This document shows, one piece after another, positions 52,725-63,322 of a stretch of DNA of 64,000 nucleotides. Numbering within the stretch: the first letter of the stretch is position 1; every line of letters begins with the position of its first letter. The DNA comes from Microbacterium sp. EST19A (GTDB taxonomy: Bacteria; Actinomycetota; Actinomycetes; Actinomycetales; Microbacteriaceae), in the NCBI RefSeq assembly GCF_019969685.1, contig NZ_JAHXYZ010000001.1, positions 1,798,001-1,862,000 on the forward strand, read 5' to 3'. The notes under the pieces are model-generated. The model saw only the letters and a list, made by a program, of their open reading frames with translations. It had not been told where the DNA came from and did not search any database. Made by a program: the position numbers and the translations under genes.

Positions 52725-54800
52725 CTAGTCCTGCGGCGGACCGCCGGGGCGGTGCGCACGGCGGCCGTTGACCACGACCGGACGACCGGCGCGTTCCTGG
52801 CCCGGCAAGGGGCGCGAACGACGGCCGTAGATGAGCTCGGACGAGTCGAGAAGCCACGGCACGAGCGTGATCGAGACGCCGTGCACGAGCATGAGCTGAT
52901 TGGCGAGGCGGCGGGCGCGGCGGTTGTGCAGGAACGTCTCCCACCAGTGCCCCACGATGTACTGCGGCAGATACACGGTCACGACGGAGGAGCCGTGCTT
53001 CGCCCGGTACTGCTTGATGAACTGCGACACCGGCTGAGCGAACGACCGGTACGGCGACTCCACGATCACGAGCGGGATCGGCATCAGGTGGTCGGCCCAT
53101 TGCTTCTGCAGTTCGGTGGCGGCATCCGCATCGACGGCGACGTGCACCGCGATCGTCTTGCCGTGCTTCGCGGCGACCGCGTAGTCGACGGCCTTGGCGA
53201 CCGGCTTCTGCAGGCGGCTGACCATGACGATCGCGAGGTCGCCCGTCGCGCCGAAGCGCGTGGTGTCGTCGATCGCGATCTCGTGGTCGACGTCGCGGTA
53301 GTAGCGCTTCACGCCGAGCATCAGGAACGCGAGGATCGGGATCGCGAAGAACACGAGGTACGCGCCGTGGGTGAACTTGGTGATGGTCACGATCACCAGC
53401 ACGAGCACCGTGAGCGTGGCGCCGGCGGAGTTGATGATGAGACCGACCTTCGCCGACCGGCGATCGGATGCCGATGCGCCGTCGACTCCGGACGCCGGCG
53501 TGTCCTCGGCCGGGCCCCGCAGGACTCGTCGCCAGTGCCGCACCATGCCGATCTGCCCGAGCGAGAACGACACGAAGACGCCGATGATGTACAGCTGGAT
53601 CAGCGTCGTCAGCCGCGCCTGGAACACCACCAGCACGACGATCGCGCCGATGCCGAGCAGGATCATGCCGTTCGAGAACACCAGGCGGTCGCCGCGGGTG
53701 TTCAGCGACTTCGGCGCGTAGCCGTCGCGGGCGAGCACGGCGCCCAGCAGCGGGAAGCCGTTGAAGGCGGTGTTCGCCGCGAGCAGCAGCACGCAGGCCG
53801 TCGCCGCCTGCACGATGAAGAAGAGGATGCTGCCGCCGCCGAACGTGGCCGCGGCGATCTGCGCCATGAGGCTCGGCTGCGGACTCGTGCAGTCGAATCC
53901 GATGAGGTCGCACGGGTTCTCGGCGTAGTGCACACCGGCGATGAGGGCCAGAGCGGTGAGGCCGGCGAAGAGGCAGATCGCGATCGAGCCCATCAGCACG
54001 AGGGTCGACTGCGCATTGCGCACCTTGGGAGTGCGGAACGCGGGCACGCCGTTCGACACGGCCTCGACGCCCGTGAGGGCGGAGCATCCGCTCGAGAAGG
54101 CACGCAGGATCAGGAGGATGACCGCGGCCTGGCTGAGGTCTTCCGCCTGCACCGAGAACTCGGCGCTCGACGCGATCGGCGCGTCGCCGAGGAACGTGCG
54201 GATGATGCCGGTCACGATCATGAAGCCGACCGAGCCGATGAACAGGTAGGTGGGGATCGCGAAGACCAGCGACGCCTCGCGCACCCCGCGGAGGTTCACG
54301 ATGATGATGAGGATCACCGCGCCGACCGCGAGCTCGACGCGGAACGGGTCGAGCCCCGGCACCGCGGAGATGATGTTGTCGACGCCCGAGGCGACCGACA
54401 CGGCGACGGTGAGCACGTAGTCGACGAGGAGCGCGGCGGCCACGATCACACCGGGGATCTCGCCGAGGTTCTTCGACGCGACCTCGTAGTCGCCACCGCC
54501 CGACGGGTAGGCCTTGATGAGCTGCCGGTAGCTGAGCACGACGACGATCAGCAGCACGACGACGGCGGCGGCGACCAGCGGCGTGAACGACAGGAACGTC
54601 AATCCGCCGATCAGCAGGATCATCAGCAGCTCCTGCGGCGCATAGGCCACGGAGCTCAGGGCGTCGGACGCGAAGATCGGCAGCGCCATCCGTTTCGGGA
54701 GCAGTTGGTCTTCCACTTGCTCGCTCGTCAGCGGGTCACCGATGAGGATGCGCTTGGCGAGGGGCGGGGCGTCCGCGCTGTCTCGGATTTCGTCTGACAC
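52725..54800 (-). CDS. KimA-like potassium importer (APC superfamily)
   Basis: About 691 residues. LLPKRMALPIFASDALSSVAYAPQE at the head of helix 1, AYPSGGGDYEVASKNLG and LTGVEAVSNGVPAFRTPK are KimA/YdaO-type strings of high-affinity potassium/proton symporters. About 12 helices are followed by a cytoplasmic domain (GKTIAVHVAVDADAATELQK onward) like the USP-like tail of KimA. In many bacteria KimA is controlled by c-di-AMP. Several in-frame starts exist (54836, 54830, 54812, 54800). The GTG at 54800 is preferred because TAGTGT (54809-54814) lies eight bases upstream, and because the response-regulator-like repeats would otherwise overlap the coding region. Confidence 0.83.
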   Translation of the reverse strand: MSDEIRDSADAPPLAKRILIGDPLTSEQVEDQLLPKRMALPIFASDALSSVAYAPQELLMILLIGGLTFLSFTPLVAAAVVVLLIVVVLSYRQLIKAYPSGGGDYEVASKNLGEIPGVIVAAALLVDYVLTVAVSVASGVDNIISAVPGLDPFRVELAVGAVILIIIVNLRGVREASLVFAIPTYLFIGSVGFMIVTGIIRTFLGDAPIASSAEFSVQAEDLSQAAVILLILRAFSSGCSALTGVEAVSNGVPAFRTPKVRNAQSTLVLMGSIAICLFAGLTALALIAGVHYAENPCDLIGFDCTSPQPSLMAQIAAATFGGGSILFFIVQAATACVLLLAANTAFNGFPLLGAVLARDGYAPKSLNTRGDRLVFSNGMILLGIGAIVVLVVFQARLTTLIQLYIIGVFVSFSLGQIGMVRHWRRVLRGPAEDTPASGVDGASASDRRSAKVGLIINSAGATLTVLVLVIVTITKFTHGAYLVFFAIPILAFLMLGVKRYYRDVDHEIAIDDTTRFGATGDLAIVMVSRLQKPVAKAVDYAVAAKHGKTIAVHVAVDADAATELQKQWADHLMPIPLVIVESPYRSFAQPVSQFIKQYRAKHGSSVVTVYLPQYIVGHWWETFLHNRRARRLANQLMLVHGVSITLVPWLLDSSELIYGRRSRPLPGQERAGRPVVVNGRRAHRPGGPPQD

Positions 54801-54832
54801 GTCCGGCGACACTACGCCTGCCGACGGCATCC

Positions 54833-54892
54833 TCACGACATCCTCACGGAATCCCTACGGCGTGTCGCACGTCCCTCACGGAATCCTTACGG
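54833..54892 (-). promoter_or_regulatory. Array of 11-bp-phased half-sites upstream of the kimA-like gene
   Basis: Half-sites (plus-strand reading): TCACGA 54833, TCACGG 54844, CTACGG 54855, TCACGG 54876 and TTACGG 54887. Each neighbour is 11 bp apart, or about 21 for one skipped position. The repeating unit CCTCACGGAATCC-CTACGG matches the box at 49858-49876 upstream of kdp. The array abuts the -35 position of the presumed kimA promoter. Tandem 11-bp repeats are typical of OmpR/PhoB-family regulators. Confidence 0.65.
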
Positions 54893-55010
54893 CCTCCGGG
54901 GAATACGCATCTCGCAGAACGACATGAACCTGGCAGGGATCCATGGTGACCTCTGCGACGCATCAGCGATCCACAGCCCTTTCCGATCACGAGCACGTAA
55001 CGTCGAGGGC

Positions 55011-55709
55011 ATGACGACCCTTCAGGTCACCGAAGACTCCATCCGCAAGACACGCGAACTGCGTGACGAGTTCCAGCGTTTCCTGCGCGAGTACGAGTTC
55101 GGGATGCGTGAGGTGGAGACGAAGATCTCGATCCTCCGCGACGAGTTCACCCACGACCACGCGTACAACCCGATCGAGCATGTGAAGAGCCGGCTGAAGA
55201 CCCCGGACAGCATCGTGGAGAAGATCGCCCGCAAGGGGATCGACGAGCCGGACTTCGACCGCATCCGGGCCGAGATCACCGACATCGCCGGGGTGCGGGT
55301 GACCTGCAGCTTCGTCGCCGACGTCTACCAGCTTTTCGATCTGCTCACCCAGCAGGACGACGTCACGGTTCGCGTGGTGAAGGACTACATCGCCGAGCCC
55401 AAGGACAACGGCTACAAGAGCCTGCACGCCATCATCGAGGTGCCCGTGTTCCTGTCGACCGGTGCCCTGTCGGTGCCGGTCGAGGTGCAGTTCCGCACCA
55501 TCGCCATGGATTTCTGGGCCAGCCTCGAGCACAAGATCTACTACAAGTTCTCGAACCAGGTTCCGTCGCACCTCGTCGACAGCCTGACGGATGCCGCGGC
55601 AGCCGCGGCCGAGCTCGACACGCGCATGGAGCGTCTGCACCGCGAGGCCCACGGCGTGCCGCGCCGTTCGCTCGCCCCGCCGCCGCCCCCGCACATCGTC
55701 GGGGTCTGA
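55011..55709 (+). CDS. Small alarmone synthetase (RelA/SpoT-like GTP pyrophosphokinase)
   Basis: 232 residues: a single synthetase domain without hydrolase or regulatory parts, as in YjbM/YwaC-type proteins. RIRAEITDIAGVRVTCSFVADVYQLFD, KDYIAEPKDNGYKSLHAII and PVEVQFRTIAMDFWASLEHKIYYK are the conserved (p)ppGpp synthetase motifs (G-loop region, Tyr-Lys-Ser-Leu-His, and the Glu-Val-Gln metal site). It makes ppGpp from GTP or GDP and ATP. TAACGT lies seven bases before the ATG, so the transcript is probably leaderless. The coiled N-terminal helix (about 8-45) supports tetramer formation. Confidence 0.9.
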   Translation: MTTLQVTEDSIRKTRELRDEFQRFLREYEFGMREVETKISILRDEFTHDHAYNPIEHVKSRLKTPDSIVEKIARKGIDEPDFDRIRAEITDIAGVRVTCSFVADVYQLFDLLTQQDDVTVRVVKDYIAEPKDNGYKSLHAIIEVPVFLSTGALSVPVEVQFRTIAMDFWASLEHKIYYKFSNQVPSHLVDSLTDAAAAAAELDTRMERLHREAHGVPRRSLAPPPPPHIVGV

Positions 55710-55720
55710 CGCGGATGACC

Positions 55721-55757
55721 GCGCGTTTCTCGGCATGAGCATCCGAGAAACGCGCGA
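55721..55757. terminator. Bidirectional terminator hairpin
   Basis: CGCGCGTTTCTCGG (55721-55734) pairs perfectly with CCGAGAAACGCGCG (55744-55757) around a nine-base loop. It lies between the converging alarmone synthetase and GPH transporter genes. Confidence 0.85.
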
Positions 55758-55778
55758 TTGTCCGAGATCCGGGCAGGA

Positions 55779-57215
55779 TCAGCTGCCGACGGCCTCGCGC
55801 CGAGCGGCGAGCTCGGACACGATGCGCGGATACCGGCGGTCGAGCGTGTAGCCGATGAGCAGCGCGGCCATGGCGACGGCGGAGATCACCGGCAACCAGA
55901 TGAACAGGAAGCCGATGGCCCCGATCGCAGACTCCGGTTGTTCGCTCGCCGTGGCTGACGAGACGTAGCCGCTCCCGGCGAGCATCATGCCGATGATCAT
56001 GCTGCCGATGCCGGCGCCGATCTTCTGGCCGACCGAGATGCCGCTGTAGACGATGCCCTCGGCGCGTACATGGCTGCGCCATTCGACGTGCTCGATCACA
56101 TCGCCGATCATCGCGAAGATCGAACCCAGGATGGCTCCGGCACCGATGCCGGCGACGCATTGCCCGATGATGACCGTGGTGAGGGTGGACGGATCGATGA
56201 GGATCAGGAGCTGCCCGGCCACGATCACCGCGCAGGCGAGGATGCAGGCGTTGCGCTTTCCCCACCGTTTCACGACGGGGACGGCGAGCAGCACGCCGGA
56301 GAGCTCTGCGATCATGCGGAGGGTCAGGATGCCCGTGGCGGCGGACTCGTCACCGAGCACCCACTTCGCGTAGTAGAGCGAAACGCCGGGGAGCGTGAGG
56401 AGAATGTTCAGCACGACGCTGAAGCCGAGGAGCAGCATCCAGTAGCGATTGCCCGCAAGGAGACCGAGGGTACGCATGACCGGCAGCGGCGGGGCCTTCC
56501 GATCATCCGTCGAGACCTCGGCGGGGGACACCGCCTCGCGGCAGAACCGGAACGTGATCAAGAACAGTGCCGTGACCAGCGCGCCGATGATGAGGAACGT
56601 GTACGTCCAGGCGAGTGCGCCGCCGCCGAAGCCGTCGACCATCGGAAGGGTGACCGCCGCGATCGCGATCGAGCCGACGTAGCAGCCGACCATCCGGAAG
56701 GTGTTGAGCAGTGCACGGCCGAACTGGTCTTTCGTCATCAACGTGGCGAGCACGCCGTAGGGGATGTTGATCGCCGAGTAGATGACGGAGGCGCAGAGGT
56801 TGAACGTGATGAACGCGTAGACGATCTTGCCGGTGTCGCCGAGATCGGGAGCCGAGAACATCAGCGCGACGGACAGTCCGAAGGGCACGGCGAACCACTT
56901 CAGCCACGGCAGCGCCTTGCCGCCCCGCCGCGACCGCCGCTTCTCCATCGCGATCCCGATGGCGAGGTCGGAGACGGCGGCGATGAGCCGGGAGACGAGG
57001 AAGATCGTGCCGACCACGCCGGCATCGATGCCGACGACGTCGGTGTAGAAGAACGTGAGGAAGGAGGCGACGGCGATGAACACGAGGTTCGAGGCGACGT
57101 CGCCGCAGCCGTACGCGAGTCGCTCGGCGAAGCCCGGCGTCCTGAGCTCTCCGAGGTCGGAGGCGGTCGAGTGCGGCGTTCCCTGCTGATTGTCGGATTG
57201 CGTGCTGCGGCTCAT
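55779..57215 (-). CDS. GPH-family sugar:cation symporter (MelB-like)
   Basis: 478 residues and about 12 helices. AYGCGDVASNLVFIAVASFLTFFYTDVVG is the typical GPH first helix, SDLAIGIAMEKRRSRRGGKALPWL the conserved loop 2-3 with cation-site Asp, and NIPYGVLATLMTKDQFGR follows helix 4. These proteins import alpha- or beta-glycosides with sodium or protons. ATG 57215 is chosen (AAGGAC seven bases upstream) over two longer starts. It diverges from a GH13 glucosidase, so it is the probable importer of that enzyme's disaccharide substrate. Confidence 0.87.
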   Translation of the reverse strand: MSRSTQSDNQQGTPHSTASDLGELRTPGFAERLAYGCGDVASNLVFIAVASFLTFFYTDVVGIDAGVVGTIFLVSRLIAAVSDLAIGIAMEKRRSRRGGKALPWLKWFAVPFGLSVALMFSAPDLGDTGKIVYAFITFNLCASVIYSAINIPYGVLATLMTKDQFGRALLNTFRMVGCYVGSIAIAAVTLPMVDGFGGGALAWTYTFLIIGALVTALFLITFRFCREAVSPAEVSTDDRKAPPLPVMRTLGLLAGNRYWMLLLGFSVVLNILLTLPGVSLYYAKWVLGDESAATGILTLRMIAELSGVLLAVPVVKRWGKRNACILACAVIVAGQLLILIDPSTLTTVIIGQCVAGIGAGAILGSIFAMIGDVIEHVEWRSHVRAEGIVYSGISVGQKIGAGIGSMIIGMMLAGSGYVSSATASEQPESAIGAIGFLFIWLPVISAVAMAALLIGYTLDRRYPRIVSELAARREAVGS

Positions 57216-57378
57216 CGGTGAGTCCTTCGGCATGTGATCGCCGTCTGGCGATCCGGTCGGGTGGGTGGCAGGCCTGTGACTCCAACCTGGGACCACGCCG
57301 AAGCAGTGTCAAACAGGAAACGAACCGCATTCGCCGGATGTTTGCCCCCGGATCCTCCCGCTTGTGAGACTCCGGGAC
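57216..57378. promoter_or_regulatory. Shared control region of the transporter and glucosidase genes
   Basis: 163 bases between divergent genes. The most distinctive sequence is CAAACA at 57310-57315 and its inverse TGTTTG at 57339-57344, with AAACGAACC in between. These could be parts of an operator for the TetR-family regulator encoded at 59009-59656 or for another repressor. The evidence is weak and no clear promoter hexamers were assigned. Confidence 0.3.
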
Positions 57379-58965
57379 ATGAACCAGCAGAACTCTTCCG
57401 AAACGACGGAGTGGTGGAGGGGCGCGACGCTCTATCACATCTATGTACGGTCCTTCCAGGACGCGAACGCCGACGGTCACGGCGACATCCAGGGCATCAT
57501 CGACCGCCTTGAGTACCTCGAATGGCTCGGCGTCGATGCGCTCTGGCTCTCGCCGACGATGCCGTCGCCGAACCGCGACTGGGGCTACGACGTCGCCGAC
57601 TACGAGAACGTGCAGTCCGACCTCGGCGATCTCGCCACGCTCGATCGCCTGATCACTCAGGCAGGGGAACGCGGCATGAAGGTCATGCTCGACCTCGTCG
57701 CGAACCACACGAGTTCCGAGCATCCGTGGTTCCTCGACGCGCGCAGTTCGCGTGATTCGGAGCACCGGTCCTACTACGTGTGGGCGGATGGCAAGGAGGA
57801 CGGTTCGCTCCCCAACAACTGGGTCGACGACACCGGAGAGGTGGCCTGGACGCTCGACGAGCAGACCGGCCAGTACTACTTCCACAACTTCCTCGACGCT
57901 CAGCCCGATCTCAACTGGTGGGACGAGCGCGTGCACGCCGAGTTCGCCAGGATCATGGACTTCTGGTACCGGCGCGGCGTCGCGGGCTTCCGCATCGACG
58001 TCGCGAACGGGCTGTACAAGGACAGGCTGCTGCGCGACAACCCCGTGGATCCTCGCGCGGTGATCTACAACACCGAAGTGCAGGGGCGCTACGGCATCGA
58101 GCACAAGTACAACTTCAATCAGCCCGAGACGCATCAGGTGTACCGGGACTGGCGCGCGGCGGCGGAACAGTTCGATCCGCCGCGGCTGCTGCTCGGCGAG
58201 ACCTGGGTCGCCCGCGTCGACGAATTGACGCCGTACTACGGGGATGGTGACGAGCTGCAGCTGGGCTTCAACTTCCCGCTGATCTTCGCCCCGTTCGAGC
58301 CGCAGGCCCTCGCGCGGATCGTACGCGAATCGTTCGCCTCGTTCCCGGCAGGATCGGCGACGGTATGGGCGGGGTCGAACCACGACCTGCCGCGCATGTC
58401 GACGCGCTGGGCGCAGAACGATGAAGGGCGGCTGCGCCTGGCCCACACTGTGCTCGCCACGCTCCCCGGTACGTACGCGCTCTACTACGGCGACGAGCTG
58501 GGCATGGTCGACAGCGACATCCCCTCCGACCTGCAGCAGGACCCGCTCACCGCCGGAGGGCTCAACGGGCAATGGCCCCGCGACAACGCGCGCGCGCCGA
58601 TGCGGTGGAATGAGACGGACGACGGGGCCTTCACCGCCGGCACCCCGTGGTTGCCGATCCATCCGGACGCTGCCGTCAACGTCGAGCGTCAGCGCAGCGA
58701 TCCCCGCTCCGTGCTCCATCTCGTGCGCGACCTCATCGCGCTGCATTCCGAACACCTCGGAGCCGGTGCGGAGTACGTGGAGGTCGAGGTGACGGACGAA
58801 CGATGGATCTACCGATCGGGTGAGCTGCTCGTCGTCGCGAACTTCGCGGACGCGCCGCTCGAGGCGCCTCGCGAGCGGGGAGAACTGCTGCTCGCGAGTC
58901 GCGCGTCGGAAAACGGCGGGCAGGTGCTCCCCTGGAGCGCCGCCGTGTATCGCGCGGCGGAGTAG
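57379..58965 (+). CDS. GH13-family alpha-glucosidase (oligo-1,6-glucosidase-like)
   Basis: 528 residues. Conserved GH13 regions: DLVANHTSSEHPWF (region I), GFRIDVANG with nucleophile Asp207, GETWVA with acid/base Glu274, and GSNHDLPR with Asp336. The C-terminal part is a short beta-domain. The arrangement fits intracellular alpha-glucosidases or trehalose/sucrose-cleaving enzymes of subfamilies near GH13_30 and 31. There is no signal peptide, so it acts on disaccharide imported by the divergent GPH transporter. The ATG at 57379 is preferred to a GTG five codons upstream; neither has a strong ribosome site. Confidence 0.88.
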   Translation: MNQQNSSETTEWWRGATLYHIYVRSFQDANADGHGDIQGIIDRLEYLEWLGVDALWLSPTMPSPNRDWGYDVADYENVQSDLGDLATLDRLITQAGERGMKVMLDLVANHTSSEHPWFLDARSSRDSEHRSYYVWADGKEDGSLPNNWVDDTGEVAWTLDEQTGQYYFHNFLDAQPDLNWWDERVHAEFARIMDFWYRRGVAGFRIDVANGLYKDRLLRDNPVDPRAVIYNTEVQGRYGIEHKYNFNQPETHQVYRDWRAAAEQFDPPRLLLGETWVARVDELTPYYGDGDELQLGFNFPLIFAPFEPQALARIVRESFASFPAGSATVWAGSNHDLPRMSTRWAQNDEGRLRLAHTVLATLPGTYALYYGDELGMVDSDIPSDLQQDPLTAGGLNGQWPRDNARAPMRWNETDDGAFTAGTPWLPIHPDAAVNVERQRSDPRSVLHLVRDLIALHSEHLGAGAEYVEVEVTDERWIYRSGELLVVANFADAPLEAPRERGELLLASRASENGGQVLPWSAAVYRAAE

Positions 58966-58976
58966 ACGCCGAGTCG

Positions 58977-59007
58977 CCGCCCGGGTGCGTCGCTCGTGCC
59001 CGGGCGG
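58977..59007. terminator. Bidirectional terminator between GH13 and TetR genes
   Basis: CCGCCCGGG (58977-58985) pairs perfectly with CCCGGGCGG (58999-59007), 13-base loop, filling the 43-base gap between the converging genes. Confidence 0.7.
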
Positions 59008-59008
59008 G

Positions 59009-59656
59009 TCAGGCGGGCGAGGCTGGGAAGGCGGGCGGATTGCCGGCCGCGAGGCGCTGCTCGAGTCCGCTGATCAGCAGGTCGACGGCGAATACGAAAG
59101 CCGACTCCGCTCGCGGCAGGTCGCGCGGAGCGTGTCGGAGCGCGCGGGAGAGGCTCGCCGACTCTGCGAGCACGTCCCGCGGATAGAGCCGCTCCGGCGA
59201 CAGCAGATCGAGGCTCGCGCCGATCGCGACGATGTCGATCGCGGTGATGATCTGCAGCAGGTCGGCATCCCGGAATCCCGCCCGCGAAAGCACGAAAGCG
59301 ATGTTCTCGATACTCGACGCGGCGGCGCCGAGCTCGGCGGGCGACGTCGCGAGGAGCATCGTCAGCCAGGGGCGGCGCGCCAGGGCGTCTCGCTGCGCAC
59401 GCGCCGACTCTCGGACCACCGTGCGCCAGTCCGCGCGCGGGTCGATGCGCACCGCCATCTCCTCGTGCATTCGGTGGCGGATGAGATCGACGACCTCGGC
59501 CCGACCCGCCACGTGGTTGTAGAGCGAGGACGGACGCACCTCGAGCGCGGCAGCGAGATCGGCCATGGTGAAGAGACCGCCGGTCTGCTCGGCCAAGGTG
59601 ATGGCGGCATCGACGATCGCATCGATGGACAGCTTGGGTGTGCTGGGGCGCGGCAT
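59009..59656 (-). CDS. TetR-family regulator (TetR_C-type)
   Basis: 215 residues. The N-terminal helix-turn-helix reads TMADLAAALEVRPSSLYNHV, followed by a helical C-terminal domain resembling the tetracycline-repressor class (TetR_C_1). ATG 59656 follows GGAGAGGTG at eight bases; longer in-frame extensions run into the divergent oxidoreductase promoter. It may control the glucoside module to its left or the divergent molybdenum oxidoreductase to its right; a palindrome sits in the right-hand spacer. The ligand is unknown. Confidence 0.85.
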   Translation of the reverse strand: MPRPSTPKLSIDAIVDAAITLAEQTGGLFTMADLAAALEVRPSSLYNHVAGRAEVVDLIRHRMHEEMAVRIDPRADWRTVVRESARAQRDALARRPWLTMLLATSPAELGAAASSIENIAFVLSRAGFRDADLLQIITAIDIVAIGASLDLLSPERLYPRDVLAESASLSRALRHAPRDLPRAESAFVFAVDLLISGLEQRLAAGNPPAFPASPA

Positions 59657-59702
59657 CGGGTCACCTCTCCGATGCCACTCTGTCACTGCCCGGGCGTCGA
59701 AG

Positions 59703-59768
59703 CATCCTCGGAGATGGTGAGAAGCCGAGGATGTGTGCGGAGCGGATGCCGTGGGGCTCGAGCCCCAC
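59703..59768. promoter_or_regulatory. Two palindromes in the TetR/oxidoreductase spacer
   Basis: CATCCTCGG (59703-59711) pairs with CCGAGGATG (59725-59733). Further right, GTGGGGCTCGAGCCCCAC (59751-59768) is a perfect 18-bp palindrome ending 16 bases before the TAACAT -10 of the next gene. The second lies where a TetR dimer would overlap the -35 region, so it is a good operator candidate. Confidence 0.5.
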
Positions 59769-59796
59769 TCCGCGGATGCTGGCCTAACATGGCGCC

Positions 59797-62229
<2,433 letters not shown>

Positions 62230-62230
62230 G

Positions 62231-63130
62231 ATGGGTCGCCTCACCGCACGCTCTCCCGTCACGCGCATCGTGCTCGCCGATGAGGGTGCCACCGTCCGCC
62301 GGCGTGCCGACACCCTCGCCGTCGAGGAGCCCCTCGAGATCCGCCTCTCGGGCAGCCCGCTCACCGTGACGATGCGCACTCCCGGCCACGACGTCGAGCT
62401 CGCGGCGGGATTCCTCGTGTCGGAGAGCGTGATCTCGGCGGGCGGCGACTTCCTCACCGCGATCCACTGCGGGGGACCCGGCACCGGAGGCGGCAGCCCG
62501 GGCTCGCTGCTGACGATCGGCAGCGAGCCGCCGGCATCCGCGCTCTCCGCCGGCAACACGTACAACGTGCTCGACGTCACTCTCCGGTCGGGACTCGAGG
62601 CGCCAGTCACCGACATCGCCCGCAACTTCTATACGACGAGTTCGTGCGGCGTGTGCGGAGCGGCCTCCATCGAGGCGATCGAGAAGACCTCCCGTTTCGA
62701 CGTGGCGGCGGATGCCGTGACGGTGGATGCCGCGCTGCTGCTGTCGCTCCCCGACAGGCTGCGCGAGGGGCAAGCCGTGTTCGAGAAGACCGGCGGCCTC
62801 CATGCCGCCGCGCTGTTCGACGCGGCGACCGGAGAGCTCCTGGTGCTGCGGGAGGACGTCGGTCGGCACAACGCCGTCGACAAGGTGATCGGCTGGGCGG
62901 TGCTCGAGGATCGGCTGCCCCTGACCGGCACCGTGCTGCAGGTGTCCGGACGTGCGAGCTTCGAGCTCGTGCAGAAGGCGGTGATGGCCGGCATCCCGAT
63001 CCTCTCCGCCGTGTCGGCGCCGTCGTCGCTGGCCGTCGAGCTCGCAGCGGCGTCAGGGCTGACGCTCGCCGGCTTCGTGCGTGGGACGTCGATGAACGTC
63101 TACGCGCGGCCGGACCGCGTCGTCGTCTGA
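62231..63130 (+). CDS. fdhD: Formate dehydrogenase accessory sulfurtransferase FdhD
   Basis: 299 residues. The catalytic loop TTSSCGVCG has Cys139 and Cys142 (CxxC), preceded by [11 protein letters not shown], the standard FdhD opening, with [14 protein letters not shown] in the second half. It moves sulfur from a cysteine desulfurase to the molybdenum cofactor of FdhF-type enzymes. The ATG at 62231 lies one base after the FdhF-type stop; an in-frame start 30 bases earlier is inside that gene. The pairing with the upstream oxidoreductase supports both calls. Confidence 0.93.
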   Translation: MGRLTARSPVTRIVLADEGATVRRRADTLAVEEPLEIRLSGSPLTVTMRTPGHDVELAAGFLVSESVISAGGDFLTAIHCGGPGTGGGSPGSLLTIGSEPPASALSAGNTYNVLDVTLRSGLEAPVTDIARNFYTTSSCGVCGAASIEAIEKTSRFDVAADAVTVDAALLLSLPDRLREGQAVFEKTGGLHAAALFDAATGELLVLREDVGRHNAVDKVIGWAVLEDRLPLTGTVLQVSGRASFELVQKAVMAGIPILSAVSAPSSLAVELAAASGLTLAGFVRGTSMNVYARPDRVVV

Positions 63131-63147
63131 CCGTCGCGGAACGCGAT

Positions 63148-63215
63148 CCGCAGAACAGCACGGACTTCGCACGAATCCGGCTGGTCCCTGCGACGAAGTT
63201 CGTGTCGTTCTGCGG
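63148..63215. repeat. Long imperfect inverted repeat with CCGCAGAAC words
   Basis: A 22-base arm at 63148-63169 beginning CCGCAGAAC and ending ACTTCG pairs with 63194-63215 (CGAAGTTCGTGTCG then TTCTGCGG) with three mismatches and a 24-base loop. It is a probable terminator of fdhD. The words match the element at 30212-30302. The rest of the 192-base gap holds only the ribosome site of the next gene. Confidence 0.7.
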
Positions 63216-63322
63216 AGTCCGAGTCGGGCCGGATGCGCTGGTGACGTGCGCGCCTCCGATCCGATTCCCCTCTGTCTCCGAACAACCGCTGAGCACCTTC
63301 ACCGGTGGAACAGGAGACGATC

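Noticed and set aside
54837..55010. Possible c-di-AMP (ydaO) riboswitch upstream of the KimA-like gene
   Set aside because: The predicted transcript start is at or very near the start codon, so there is no leader, and no ydaO-like core was recognised. The space is filled by direct repeats instead.
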